Source: a virus. From it: DNA of 36,758 nucleotides. This document shows positions 1-6,791 of this stretch, piece by piece. Made by a program: the position numbers and the translations under genes. How positions within the stretch are numbered: the first letter of the stretch is position 1; every line of letters starts with the position of its first letter. The notes beneath the pieces are model-generated. The model saw only the letters and a list, made by a program, of their open reading frames with translations. It was not told the DNA's origin and made no database searches. The DNA is taken from positions 1 to 36,758 of the IMG/VR virus record IMGVR_UViG_3300022752_000191; one strand, written 5' to 3'.

Positions 1-1
1 A

Positions 2-277
2 ACAACAACAACCACAGTTTTGTACACGGTTCCTGCTTCAACAAGCACAATTGTTAGCAACATTGCAGTTACAAATACTGCGGCAACATCAGGTACATTT
101 ACTTTGGCGTGTGGTCCAAGCGCAGGTCAAATTGCACTTCACACTACAACGGCTATTGCTGCAAACTCAACTATTTACATTGATTTAAAGCAGGTATTAA
201 ATACCACAAACACAATTACAGGCGGAGCAAGCGCTACCACAATTAACTTTCACATTAGCGGAGTGGAGATTTCGTAA
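2..277 (+). CDS. Small tail-fibre-associated protein, 5'-truncated by the window edge
   Basis: The reading frame is open from base 2 to the TAA at 275-277 and has no obvious start after the edge, so the N-terminus is missing. The visible protein is Thr/Ser/Ala-rich, with a beta-strand pattern (LYTVPAST, VSNIAVTNTA) and no membrane segment. This fits a small virion surface or fibre-associated protein. It is clearly homologous to the truncated gene at the other end of the window (36628-36758), which has the same TTTTVLYTVPAST start. The stop overlaps the next start (TAATG), so it is co-translated with the glycine-rich adhesin gene. No specific function is recognised. Confidence 0.75.
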   Translation, partial: TTTTTVLYTVPASTSTIVSNIAVTNTAATSGTFTLACGPSAGQIALHTTTAIAANSTIYIDLKQVLNTTNTITGGASATTINFHISGVEIS

Positions 278-1170
278 TGGCAGCAACACAAATACCAGTA
301 CCTAGTGCTGGCGGACAACAAACTTTAACTCTGCAACAAACAATTACATCTACAGGAACAGTAACTATTCCTGCTGGAATTACTCAGGTGTATGCAATCA
401 TCATTGGCGGTGGCGGTGGCGGTGGACACAATTTTTCTGGCGGTAGTGGCGGCGGTGGAGGCGCTGGAGGCGCTGGTGGATTTTTTCAAGGTTGGATACC
501 TGCAAGAACTTCAATGTCTTGCACTATTGGTGCTGGCGGTACTGCTGGTCCTACAAACGGTAACGGAGTAATTGGTGGTTCAACAATATTTGATAGATTT
601 ATTGCAGGCGGCGGCGGTCGCGGCACATCAACAAGTGAAAATGGCGGCAATGGATTTTTAGGCGGCGCTGGTGGTGGAGCAGGTGGAGACGGTAGTACAG
701 CGCGAGCAGGCGGCAACGGAAGTGTTGGAATGAGTTTTGGAGTTGCTGGAACAGGAGTTACTAGTGGCGACGGTACTTCAGCAAGTAGTGCTGCAGGTGG
801 CGGTTGCGATAATGGTAATAGAGGTCGCGACGGTGGCATAGGGCTTTCAGGCGGCGGTGGTGGAGGTGCTCATTCATCTGCTGGTATTGGCGGTGCTGGG
901 GGTGCTGGCTTAATCGGCGGTGGTGGCGGCGCAGCCGTAGTTGCAGCGGCAGGAGCAGGCGGTAACTCTTGTTCATTTACTGGCGGTGCTGGCGGCGGTA
1001 CAAATGGTGGCGGGGGCGGTGGCGCTGGTTATCTTGCAAACGGTTCGGCTGGTAATGCCAACGGTACTGGTGGCGCAGGAGGTTCAGGCGGCGGCGGTGG
1101 AGGTGGCGGTACGCAAGCAACACGAACAGGTGGCGCAGGTGGCGCTGGCTGTGTTTTGATTTACTACTAA
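277..1170 (+). CDS. Glycine-rich tail fibre/adhesin protein
   Basis: This 297-residue protein has an N-terminal beta region of about 45 residues (TLTLQQTITSTGTVTIPAG, then VYAIIIGG). The rest is almost entirely Gly-rich, with runs such as GGGGGGG and GGAGGAGG, and it ends in VLIYY. This layout (short beta anchor, polyglycine body, hydrophobic C-terminal strand) is typical of phage glycine-rich tail proteins; in S16-type adhesins such sequences form packed polyglycine-II helices that bind receptors. I infer a receptor-binding role. The DNA is locally GC-rich because of the Gly codons (GGC/GGT), in contrast with its AT-rich surroundings. The start overlaps the preceding stop (TAATG), with GGAG upstream. 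Long antisense frames here are by-products of this bias. Confidence 0.8.
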   Translation: MAATQIPVPSAGGQQTLTLQQTITSTGTVTIPAGITQVYAIIIGGGGGGGHNFSGGSGGGGGAGGAGGFFQGWIPARTSMSCTIGAGGTAGPTNGNGVIGGSTIFDRFIAGGGGRGTSTSENGGNGFLGGAGGGAGGDGSTARAGGNGSVGMSFGVAGTGVTSGDGTSASSAAGGGCDNGNRGRDGGIGLSGGGGGGAHSSAGIGGAGGAGLIGGGGGAAVVAAAGAGGNSCSFTGGAGGGTNGGGGGGAGYLANGSAGNANGTGGAGGSGGGGGGGGTQATRTGGAGGAGCVLIYY

Positions 1171-1185
1171 AAGAGAGGTAACAAA

Positions 1186-1383
1186 ATGGCTACTTACGCA
1201 GTTATGAACGGTGACATTGTTGAAAACATTATCGTTGCCGACTCATTAGAAATTGCAGAGACAGTTACAGAAAAAATTTGCGTTGAATACAACACAAATA
1301 ACCCTGCTGGTATCGGCTGGATTTATAACGGAACAAAGTTTGTTGAACCGACAACGGAGTCAAATACTGACACGATAGAGTAA
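1186..1383 (+). CDS. Small conserved tail-module protein
   Basis: A 65-residue protein preceded by a good ribosome site (AGAGAGG) 7 bases before the ATG. It begins with a compact beta pattern (MATYAVMNGDIVENIIVAD) and has a GIGWIYNGTKF motif near the end. This pattern recurs in small proteins encoded beside phage fibre genes, where the GWxYdGxxF segment is common. The C-terminus is polar (TTESNTDTIE). It lies between the adhesin and the minor tail protein, so a fibre-assembly or tip role is likely, but I cannot assign one. Confidence 0.65.
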   Translation: MATYAVMNGDIVENIIVADSLEIAETVTEKICVEYNTNNPAGIGWIYNGTKFVEPTTESNTDTIE

Positions 1384-1387
1384 CGGC

Positions 1388-2509
1388 ATGACCACGACAT
1401 ACCGATACCTGTTCGCAGATTTGCTGACCAATACAATCATTGGTGAGTTATCTTTAACTGGCGTATCTTTTGGTTCTCAACTTAATCAAGCAGGTTCATT
1501 TCAAGGTCATATTCTTTTATCAGGCGTTAATTCAAAAGCATTTAATGTAACAAATGCAACAATTCCTACTAAGTGCGCCGTGTATGTAGATAGAGATGGC
1601 GTTCTTGTGTGGGGCGGAATTATCTGGAATCGCAGTTATCAATCTTCAAATCAAACTCTTTCATTTAACGCCAGAGAGTTTGAGTCATACTTTGAAAAAC
1701 GCAGAATTACATCAGACCAAGTATTTACAAATGTTGACCAATTAAGCATTGCGCAAAACTTAATTTCATTAGCGCAAGGTGTTCCATATGGCAATATCGG
1801 TGTGCAAGTAGGCGTTGAAACTTCTGGCGTATTGGTGTCTAGGACTTATTACAATTACGAAAAGAAAACTTACTACTCTGCATTACAAGATTTATCGCGT
1901 GCAGAAAATGGTTTTGACTTCAATATTGATGTTGCTTATGACGGTTCTGGCGCGCCTACAAAAACACTTAATTTAGGTTATCCAAGAATTGGAACAACTT
2001 ATTCTTCAACAAATCCAAGCGCATTATTATTTGAATTTCCTGCTGGAAATGTTGTTGAATATGAATATCCCGAAGATGGTTCATTAGTTGCTAACACTTT
2101 ATATGCGTTAGGTGCTGGTTCAAATGAAGGTAAATTATCTGCAACCTATCAAGACACAACACTTTTGACGGCTGGTTGGGCTTTATATGAAGAACAAGCA
2201 AATTATTCAGATGTAACAGATGCAACTTATCTTGCACAATTAGCACAAGGACAAGTTAAAGCCGTTAATTATCCACCAACAATAATCAAACTTGTTGTAC
2301 CTGCGTATGTAAGTCCTGTTTTTGGCACTTATTCAATCGGTGATAGCGCACGATTACGCATTACAGATGAAAGGTTCCCTTCAACTGGTACAGGTACTGC
2401 GGTTCAGTCTGGTTTAGATGCAATTTATAGAATTGTTGGAATTGAAGTGCAGCCCGGTGAAAATGGTCCAGAGCGTGTAACATTGACTTTAACACAAACT
2501 ACAAACTAG
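1388..2509 (+). CDS. Minor tail protein, Gp37-like baseplate hub type
   Basis: A 373-residue protein. It starts with an FADLLTNTIIGELSLTGV segment, then a beta-rich N-terminal region with the VLVWGGIIW motif (about residues 72-80), a central FNAREFESYFEKRRI stretch, and a C-terminal region ending in GPERVTLTLTQTTN. The VWGGIIW and FxAREFESYFxxR pattern fits the siphovirus Gp37-like minor tail protein family of actinophages, which has a gp27/hub-like fold at the tail tip. Its place between fibre genes and the lysis cassette supports this. The Shine-Dalgarno sequence is weak, so translation may be coupled to the gene ending 5 bases upstream. Confidence 0.75.
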   Translation: MTTTYRYLFADLLTNTIIGELSLTGVSFGSQLNQAGSFQGHILLSGVNSKAFNVTNATIPTKCAVYVDRDGVLVWGGIIWNRSYQSSNQTLSFNAREFESYFEKRRITSDQVFTNVDQLSIAQNLISLAQGVPYGNIGVQVGVETSGVLVSRTYYNYEKKTYYSALQDLSRAENGFDFNIDVAYDGSGAPTKTLNLGYPRIGTTYSSTNPSALLFEFPAGNVVEYEYPEDGSLVANTLYALGAGSNEGKLSATYQDTTLLTAGWALYEEQANYSDVTDATYLAQLAQGQVKAVNYPPTIIKLVVPAYVSPVFGTYSIGDSARLRITDERFPSTGTGTAVQSGLDAIYRIVGIEVQPGENGPERVTLTLTQTTN

Positions 2510-2515
2510 GAAATT

Positions 2516-2731
2516 ATGGCATACATTAATCAACCGCCTGAGTTAAGAGTTTTATTTGCCGACTTTGACCGCAGATTGCGTTTGCTTGAAACTGCTACCA
2601 GATTTACATTTCCTAATGTAACATCAGACCCTAGCAATCCGCGCAAAGGTGATGCTTGGTTAAATACAACAACCAACCAAGCCAAAATCGTTGATGCAAC
2701 TGGAACTGTACGCATACTGAACTGGACATAA
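2516..2731 (+). CDS. Small virion-module protein of unknown function
   Basis: 71 residues starting 7 bases after the hub gene, with GGAAATT just before the ATG. The N-terminal half is helical and charged (LFADFDRRLRLLE). The C-terminal half contains NPRKGDAWLNTTTNQAKI and ends in RILNWT, a short beta pattern resembling the GDxWxNTTT..K motif of phage tail-fibre tip domains. This suggests a small tail-tip or fibre component. It overlaps nothing, and the next gene begins 2 bases after its stop. Confidence 0.65.
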   Translation: MAYINQPPELRVLFADFDRRLRLLETATRFTFPNVTSDPSNPRKGDAWLNTTTNQAKIVDATGTVRILNWT

Positions 2732-2732
2732 A

Positions 2733-2927
2733 ATGACTGTAAATGAATGGATAGGTTTTGCCGTAGGTGTATCAACACTTGTCGGTGCGGTTGCTATTGG
2801 TGTGCGGCATCTTGTTAAATCCTATCTTGCAGAATTAAAACCAAATGGTGGAAGTAGCATAAAAGACTCAATTGCAAGATTAGAACAAAGAGTTGATGAT
2901 TTATTCAAACTGATGGCGGAGAAATAA
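2733..2927 (+). CDS. Small membrane protein, possible holin or lysis partner
   Basis: 64 residues with one hydrophobic segment at about residues 6-25 (GFAVGVSTLVGAVAIGV), then a basic stretch and an amphipathic C-terminal helix (IARLEQRVDDLFKLMAEK) that looks like a coiled coil. This one-TM plus coiled-coil layout is common beside phage endolysins. The stop is directly followed by the endolysin ATG (TAAATG). With the membrane protein at 3402-3644 it makes two candidate holin/antiholin genes around the lysin. Which of them forms the hole cannot be told from sequence. Confidence 0.6.
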   Translation: MTVNEWIGFAVGVSTLVGAVAIGVRHLVKSYLAELKPNGGSSIKDSIARLEQRVDDLFKLMAEK

Positions 2928-3383
2928 ATGACACAAATAGAACAAATAGCAAGATTACAAATCGGTTATACCGAAACTGGTAATAATGACACCATGTACG
3001 GCAAATGGTATGGATTAAATAACCAACCTTGGTGTGCAATGTTTGTTTCATGGTGTTACGCACAAGCAGAACAAGTTGAAAAGATTGCGGCAAGTACAAA
3101 AAAAGGATTTGCTAGTTGTGATGCAGGGTTAAAATGGTTTGTTAAAAAGAATAAATTAGTACCAACAGGACAAGCACAATCTGGCGATATTGTATTTTTT
3201 CAATTTGATACAGATGCAGAACCAGACCATGTTGGTATTGTTATTAAAAATGATGGTAAGAAGTATTTGTGGTGCATTGAAGGCAATACGGCTGGCGACA
3301 ATAAAGGTTCACAATCTAACGGTGATGGTGTGTATTTGAAAAAGCGCGCATATTCACTTGTTATGGCTGTGGCACGCCCATAA
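2928..3383 (+). CDS. Endolysin, CHAP amidase/peptidase domain
   Basis: A 151-residue single-domain protein of the CHAP family (cysteine, histidine-dependent amidohydrolase/peptidase) that cleaves peptidoglycan. The catalytic Cys lies in NQPWCAMFVSW (about residue 36) and the His in EPDHVGIVI (about residue 103), followed by the usual strand with CIEGNT. GDIVFF before the His is also typical. There is no signal peptide and no separate cell-wall-binding domain, so it is shorter than modular actinophage lysins and presumably needs a holin for export. It sits between two small membrane-protein genes in a lysis cassette. Confidence 0.88.
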   Translation: MTQIEQIARLQIGYTETGNNDTMYGKWYGLNNQPWCAMFVSWCYAQAEQVEKIAASTKKGFASCDAGLKWFVKKNKLVPTGQAQSGDIVFFQFDTDAEPDHVGIVIKNDGKKYLWCIEGNTAGDNKGSQSNGDGVYLKKRAYSLVMAVARP

Positions 3384-3401
3384 CAATTGGAAGGAGAAAT
3401 G

Positions 3402-3644
3402 ATGAGTTACAAAATGAAGTCAATGCTTAAATCTTATGCTCGTGGAGTATTAGTAGCGATAACACCTTTACTTGCTACTAACATTACAGATTTGCGAGCA
3501 TATGCAATTGCTATTGTTTCTGGTGTTATTGCTCCTGCGTTACGCGCAATAGATAAAAATGACCCAGCATTTGGTGCAGTTGCGGATACTGTTGAAAATT
3601 CCATAATTGTTGCTGCTAGCAACAGTAAGAAAAAAACTAAATAA
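3402..3644 (+). CDS. Small membrane protein, probable holin
   Basis: About 80 residues with two hydrophobic stretches (VLVAITPLLATNI and AYAIAIVSGVIAPAL) and a lysine-rich tail (SNSKKKTK), as in many class II holins. A strong ribosome site (AAGGAG, 3391-3396) precedes two consecutive ATGs at 3399 and 3402. The second has the better spacing and was chosen, although dual starts are a known holin control device. The gene lies directly after the endolysin, which supports a role in inner-membrane permeabilisation. It is followed by a strong hairpin. Confidence 0.65.
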   Translation: MSYKMKSMLKSYARGVLVAITPLLATNITDLRAYAIAIVSGVIAPALRAIDKNDPAFGAVADTVENSIIVAASNSKKKTK

Positions 3645-3649
3645 CACTT

Positions 3650-3690
3650 TGACTAGGCGGTTGTATTGGGGAAGTTCAACCGCCTAGTCA
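3650..3690 (+). terminator. Perfect 14-bp hairpin after the lysis genes
   Basis: TGACTAGGCGGTTG (3650-3663) is fully complementary to CAACCGCCTAGTCA (3677-3690), with a 13-nt loop. It falls between the holin stop and the HNH start. There is no U-run directly after it, so it is not a classic intrinsic terminator; it could be a U-less terminator, an mRNA end stabiliser or a protein-binding stem. Its core (TAGGCGGTT/AACCGCCTA) recurs in the hairpin at 9702-9762. Confidence 0.6.
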
Positions 3691-3701
3691 CAGGTATTCA
3701 T

Positions 3702-4094
3702 ATGGATATTGAAGGCAGATTTCACATTAAATACACCATCACAAATGAGTGTTGGTTATGGAACGCATCTAAATTACAAAGCGGATACGGTTTATTTACC
3801 GATGAAACTGGTAAAACAATTACCGCACACAGATGGTCGTATCAACACTTCAAAGGTGTAATTCCACAAGGTTTGATAATTGACCATATATGTCGTAACC
3901 CTAGTTGCGTTAATCCAAAACACTTACAGGCAATAACTCAATCAGACAATATAAAGAGAAGTTTGCATGTAAAAGCAAGAAGTGCCAGAACACATTGTAA
4001 ACACGGACACGCATTTACGCCAGAAAATACTCGGTATGTAAAAGGTCAGCGTGGGCGTAGATGCGCCACTTGTGCCAAAATAAGTAAAGGCTAA
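3702..4094 (+). CDS. HNH endonuclease (homing type)
   Basis: About 130 residues from ATG 3702. An upstream TTG at 3666 would extend it, but that start lies inside the hairpin. The N-terminal region has ECWLWNASKLQSGYGLF, a motif typical of phage HNH homing endonucleases. The core has AHRWSYQHFKG, then DHICRNPSCVNPKHLQAIT with the catalytic His and the Asn-containing zinc/metal loop. The basic C-terminal tail carries HCKHGHAFTPENT and RRCATCAK, a second Cys/His cluster likely to bind zinc and DNA. It would nick or cut DNA at a specific site and is probably a selfish insertion. No intron or disrupted gene is visible beside it. Confidence 0.85.
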   Translation: MDIEGRFHIKYTITNECWLWNASKLQSGYGLFTDETGKTITAHRWSYQHFKGVIPQGLIIDHICRNPSCVNPKHLQAITQSDNIKRSLHVKARSARTHCKHGHAFTPENTRYVKGQRGRRCATCAKISKG

Positions 4095-4095
4095 T

Positions 4096-4123
4096 TTGCG
4101 GTTTCTTATACGAGCAACATACT
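4096..4123 (+). promoter_or_regulatory. Possible promoter upstream of the 4163 gene
   Basis: TTGCGG (4096-4101) and CATACT (4118-4123) are separated by 16 bases, about 40 bases before the next start. The match to a sigma-70-like consensus is only moderate, and there is no other support. Confidence 0.3.
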
Positions 4124-4162
4124 TTTGTGTGTATGATTTGCTTAACGAGAAAGGTGGCAATT

Positions 4163-4402
4163 ATGGGCTTGGCAGATAAGTTAGAAGAGGCAAACAAGAA
4201 TAAGAAACCATCAAACTGGTGTCCGTACCAATATATGTATGACAATTTAACGCCAGAAAATCAAAAGGCATTAGATGATGCGTGGGCAAAAGGTTTATCT
4301 GCAAATGTTGTTTTAAGTGCGCTTAGGTCGGAAGGCATTAAAAGTAGTAATGAAGCAATACGAGCACATAGAAATGGTGTTTGTAAATGCCCGAAAAAAT
4401 AA
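4163..4402 (+). CDS. Small putative DNA-binding protein
   Basis: 79 residues from the ATG at 4163, which has AGAAAGGTGG upstream; a longer start at 4127 lacks a ribosome site. The middle (LTPENQKALDDAWAKGL) and the following SANVVLSALRSEGIKSSNEAIRAHRNG look like two helices plus a helix-turn-helix, a pattern seen in small phage regulators. The C-terminus, CKCPKK, may bind metal together with the earlier Cys (NWCPYQY). It overlaps the next gene by 16 bases. The function is not established. Confidence 0.6.
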   Translation: MGLADKLEEANKNKKPSNWCPYQYMYDNLTPENQKALDDAWAKGLSANVVLSALRSEGIKSSNEAIRAHRNGVCKCPKK

Positions 4403-4638
4403 ACAAAATTCTTGAAGATAGACAACAAATACACGGTGATGCAGAAGAAAACTTTGCACGCGCTGGTCGTGGTTGGGGCGCATTATTAGGTATTGGTGAT
4501 ATTCCTGCGTGGCAAGTGGCATTAATGATGGATTTCTTCAAGTCTGTGCGGTGTGTATCAAATCCGTTACATGAAGATAACTGGTTGGACAAATTAGGTT
4601 ACACAAAACACGGTATGGAGATAACAAATGAGTCTTAA
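4387..4638 (+). CDS. DUF6378-like small phage protein
   Basis: 83 residues. The motif ILEDRQQIHGDAEENF at the start and the later VALMMDFFKSVRCVSNPLHEDNWLDKLGY match a common small phage protein family of unknown role (DUF6378-like). In this family the segments (R..hHG....) and (K..R......H.DNw.D..GY) are conserved. It overlaps both neighbours (16 and 11 bases), so it is translated within the same operon. No catalytic function is assigned. Confidence 0.7.
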   Translation: MPEKINKILEDRQQIHGDAEENFARAGRGWGALLGIGDIPAWQVALMMDFFKSVRCVSNPLHEDNWLDKLGYTKHGMEITNES

Positions 4639-5683
4639 AGATGCGTTTGATGATTTGCCAGAAGATATTGAGTCAAAAGATGTAATTGAACTACGCCGTG
4701 CGTTAATGCGTACTCAAAAACAATTATCTGATACAAAGAAAAAGAAAGATGATTTTACTGCGGCAGTTGTACAAGCGGCTCATGATGCAATGCTTTCCAT
4801 GGGCGGAGTACCACCTGTACCAACACCAACAAAAGATATTCGTAAAAAACGCGGTGAAGTTGCACTATTACATTCAACGGATTGGCAATTAGGTAAGCAA
4901 ACTCTTACATATAACACCAAAGAGTGTGAGCGCCTTGTTAAACAAAGTATTGAAAAGACAATTAAAATTGCAAATATACAACGCGCTGACCACCCAGTTA
5001 AAGAAATTGTGTTGATGCTTGGTGGAGATATTGTGGAAAACACCACCATATTCCCAGCGCAAGTATATGAAGTAGATAGCGACATAATGACTCAGTTTGT
5101 GGAAGCATCACGCATACTTATAGATATTGTTCGCATACTTCTTGCTAACTTTGAAAAGGTAACTGTGGTATGTGAACCCGGAAATCACGGGCGTATTGGT
5201 AAATTTGGTGAGTTACCAAAAGATATTAACTGGGACAAACTTACATATATGTTTGCAGGTCAAGCACTAAGAGTTGAAAAACGCCTTGACTGGCAAATGA
5301 GCAAAGAAGATATCCAGCGTGTAACTATTGGAAACTACAAAGCGTTGCTTATTCACGGTGATGAAATTAGATGGGGTACTGCATCAACCATTGTTCGTTT
5401 TGCAGACCGATGGAAGTCTGGCGCATATAAATTCTTTGATGAAGTGGATAACATTACAAAAGGATTTGACTTCCGCGATTTATACATTGGGCATTACCAT
5501 CAACATCAATCTTGGAATATGGCTAACGGTGAGGGAAGCGTGTTTATGTCTGGCGCGGTTGAAACTGGTAATCGCTATGCGCGAGATTTGCTTGCAAGCA
5601 ATGGTGAACCTTCACAACGCCTACATTTTGTTGACCCAGAAAAGGGCCGTGTTACTTCCGAATACAGATTATGGTTGGATTAA
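4628..5683 (+). CDS. Mre11/SbcD-like calcineurin-type phosphoesterase
   Basis: 351 residues. An N-terminal helical region (about 1-75, Lys-rich) precedes a metallophosphoesterase core. Visible metal-binding motifs are STDWQLG (D-x-H-like site where W replaces the usual His), MLGGDIVEN (GD), EPGNHGR (GNH), LLIHGDE (HGD) and YIGHYHQHQ (GHxH). This set fits the Mre11/SbcD-like nuclease fold, with the first motif diverged. The protein probably processes DNA ends or hairpins during replication or recombination. No SbcC/Rad50 partner is encoded here, so it may act alone or with a host protein. Its 3' end overlaps the convergent gene by 4 bases. Confidence 0.75.
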   Translation: MSLKDAFDDLPEDIESKDVIELRRALMRTQKQLSDTKKKKDDFTAAVVQAAHDAMLSMGGVPPVPTPTKDIRKKRGEVALLHSTDWQLGKQTLTYNTKECERLVKQSIEKTIKIANIQRADHPVKEIVLMLGGDIVENTTIFPAQVYEVDSDIMTQFVEASRILIDIVRILLANFEKVTVVCEPGNHGRIGKFGELPKDINWDKLTYMFAGQALRVEKRLDWQMSKEDIQRVTIGNYKALLIHGDEIRWGTASTIVRFADRWKSGAYKFFDEVDNITKGFDFRDLYIGHYHQHQSWNMANGEGSVFMSGAVETGNRYARDLLASNGEPSQRLHFVDPEKGRVTSEYRLWLD

Positions 5684-5904
5684 TCTTCATCTTCATAATC
5701 ATCACCGTTATCGGCAGTAATTAGCCGCATATTTGAAACATCAACGCCATTTTCTTTTGCGGCAGTCATTGCTTCCTTAAATACATTTAGCGCACGGTTA
5801 GTTAAATCATCAATCATGTCGGGATATTCAGTTTCTGTTCCTAATTCAACAGTCAAACCACCGCAACGGATTGCGATTTGTGAATAATGTGATTTATCAG
5901 CCAT
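5680..5904 (-). CDS. Small acidic protein, the only minus-strand gene
   Basis: 74 residues, read on the minus strand from the ATG complement at 5902-5904. The sequence has a beta-like N-terminus (SQIAIRCGGLTVELG), a helical middle (DDLTNRALNVFKEAMTAAKE) and a very acidic tail (DNGDDYEDED). It converges with the phosphoesterase gene, overlapping by 4 bases, and diverges from the large RNA promoter. No Shine-Dalgarno sequence is visible; a -10-like TACACT lies about 7 bases before the ATG, so a leaderless transcript is possible. The function is unknown. Confidence 0.65.
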   Translation of the reverse strand: MADKSHYSQIAIRCGGLTVELGTETEYPDMIDDLTNRALNVFKEAMTAAKENGVDVSNMRLITADNGDDYEDED

Positions 5905-6016
5905 GGCAGAAGTGTATGCCCACTCACGCTGGACTACGCAAGTGTTACAAATAATGTGTTGCGGATTAAAAAACTGCCTACTTTTTAATAAGCCTTGTAA
6001 GGCTATTTGCGGACAT

Positions 6017-6044
6017 TTGAATAGTAATTACATATATTTATACT
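6017..6044 (+). promoter_or_regulatory. Strong sigma-70-like promoter of the large RNA/early operon
   Basis: The -35 element TTGAAT (6017-6022), a 16-base spacer and the -10 element TATACT (6039-6044) give one of the best promoter matches in the window. The predicted start of transcription is near 6051. No reading frame follows for about 800 bases, so the first product would be the structured RNA described at 6051-6791. Confidence 0.7.
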
Positions 6045-6056
6045 AATTACATATAT
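6025..6056 (+). repeat. 13-bp direct repeat around the -10, possible operator
   Basis: TAATTACATATAT occurs exactly at 6025-6037 and 6044-6056, 19 bases apart (close to two helical turns), on either side of the -10 box. This arrangement suits a repressor or activator binding as two units on one face of the DNA. A short palindrome AGCCTTGTAAGGCT (5991-6004) lies just upstream, between the divergent promoters. Confidence 0.5.
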
Positions 6057-6791
6057 GAGTACCTCTATGGGGCTGTAACGGCGTTATATACGCCTTCTAA
6101 AACCCACTTCTGTATGGTCTGATAGACTTCTCTTAGTACGAACAACTAAATAGTGGTTTTAGAAATCGACAGAAACCGTTACCCATAGGGATATGGAAAA
6201 AACGAGATTAACGCCTAGGCACTCGAACACTTCGGCTATCGAAAGTAAATTACCCACACGCAGCAACATATGACAACTAAATATCTACAAAAACCTCGGT
6301 GAAGGCATCGGATTAACGCGTATGCACCGCACCGCTCTGGCGAGGTTTGAAGTTAGATATTTTTCAAATAGGAGATATTACGGAAAGCAAATTTAGTTAT
6401 TTAGTTTGCACCGTTCAGAGTATCCAGTAACAGATTGTAAGTCCGAACAAAACCAGCACAAACTGTTAGTCGCTGACATTCACGCTAACAGTAATTAGGT
6501 ACAGGTTCGGTATTCGGTAAGGTTCACAATTCACCGATATAACACATTACAAAAAGTTATGACACGCAAATAAGGGAACGCACGCAACGGATAAGTCCTT
6601 GACAAGTGACAAAGACAGGCACCCACAGTAGTTGCTAATCAGCGCACTCCAAATAAGGCGGAAGTCGGTATGGAGAATTTATCTCAGAGGTCGGTCTGAC
6701 GAACCGATAGTGGTACACATTCCACAAACACATAAATAACTAGGGACAAACAAATTCCGAAACGGCGTTGGCACTAAAAGTCAGCGCCGTC
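6051..6791 (+). ncRNA. Large (~740 nt) structured noncoding RNA
   Basis: The region has no convincing gene, a strong promoter at its start and many mutually compatible helices. Examples are 6063-6070 with 6183-6190; 6075-6081 with 6176-6182; 6095-6108 with 6152-6164 (13 bp, one bulge); hairpin 6133-6137/6145-6149; 6279-6287 with 6354-6362 plus 6291-6298 with 6341-6348; 6462-6469 with 6485-6492; 6443-6448 with 6505-6510; 6647-6651 with 6671-6675. A motif GATTAACGC-N4-GCAC is repeated in two hairpins. Size, complexity and phage setting recall giant ornate RNAs such as GOLLD (lake and Lactobacillales phages) or ROOL, but I cannot match the sequence to either from memory. The 3' end would be set by the hammerhead-like element at 6757-6830. 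Confidence 0.7.

Noticed and set aside
486-839. Minus-strand Pro-rich reading frame
   Set aside because: Antisense shadow of the glycine-rich gene (Gly codons read as Pro/Ala on the other strand), with no ribosome site.
5328-5720. Plus-strand frame within the phosphoesterase gene
   Set aside because: Out-of-frame shadow of a well-supported gene, with a random-looking protein.
6696-6707. CUGACGA as a third hammerhead core
   Set aside because: No GAAA, cleavage site or stems can be arranged around it; the segment pairs better as a simple hairpin (6691-6695 with 6703-6707).
6051-6791. Firm identification as GOLLD or ROOL RNA
   Set aside because: Size and setting fit, but I cannot match the sequence to either consensus from memory, so only resemblance is claimed.
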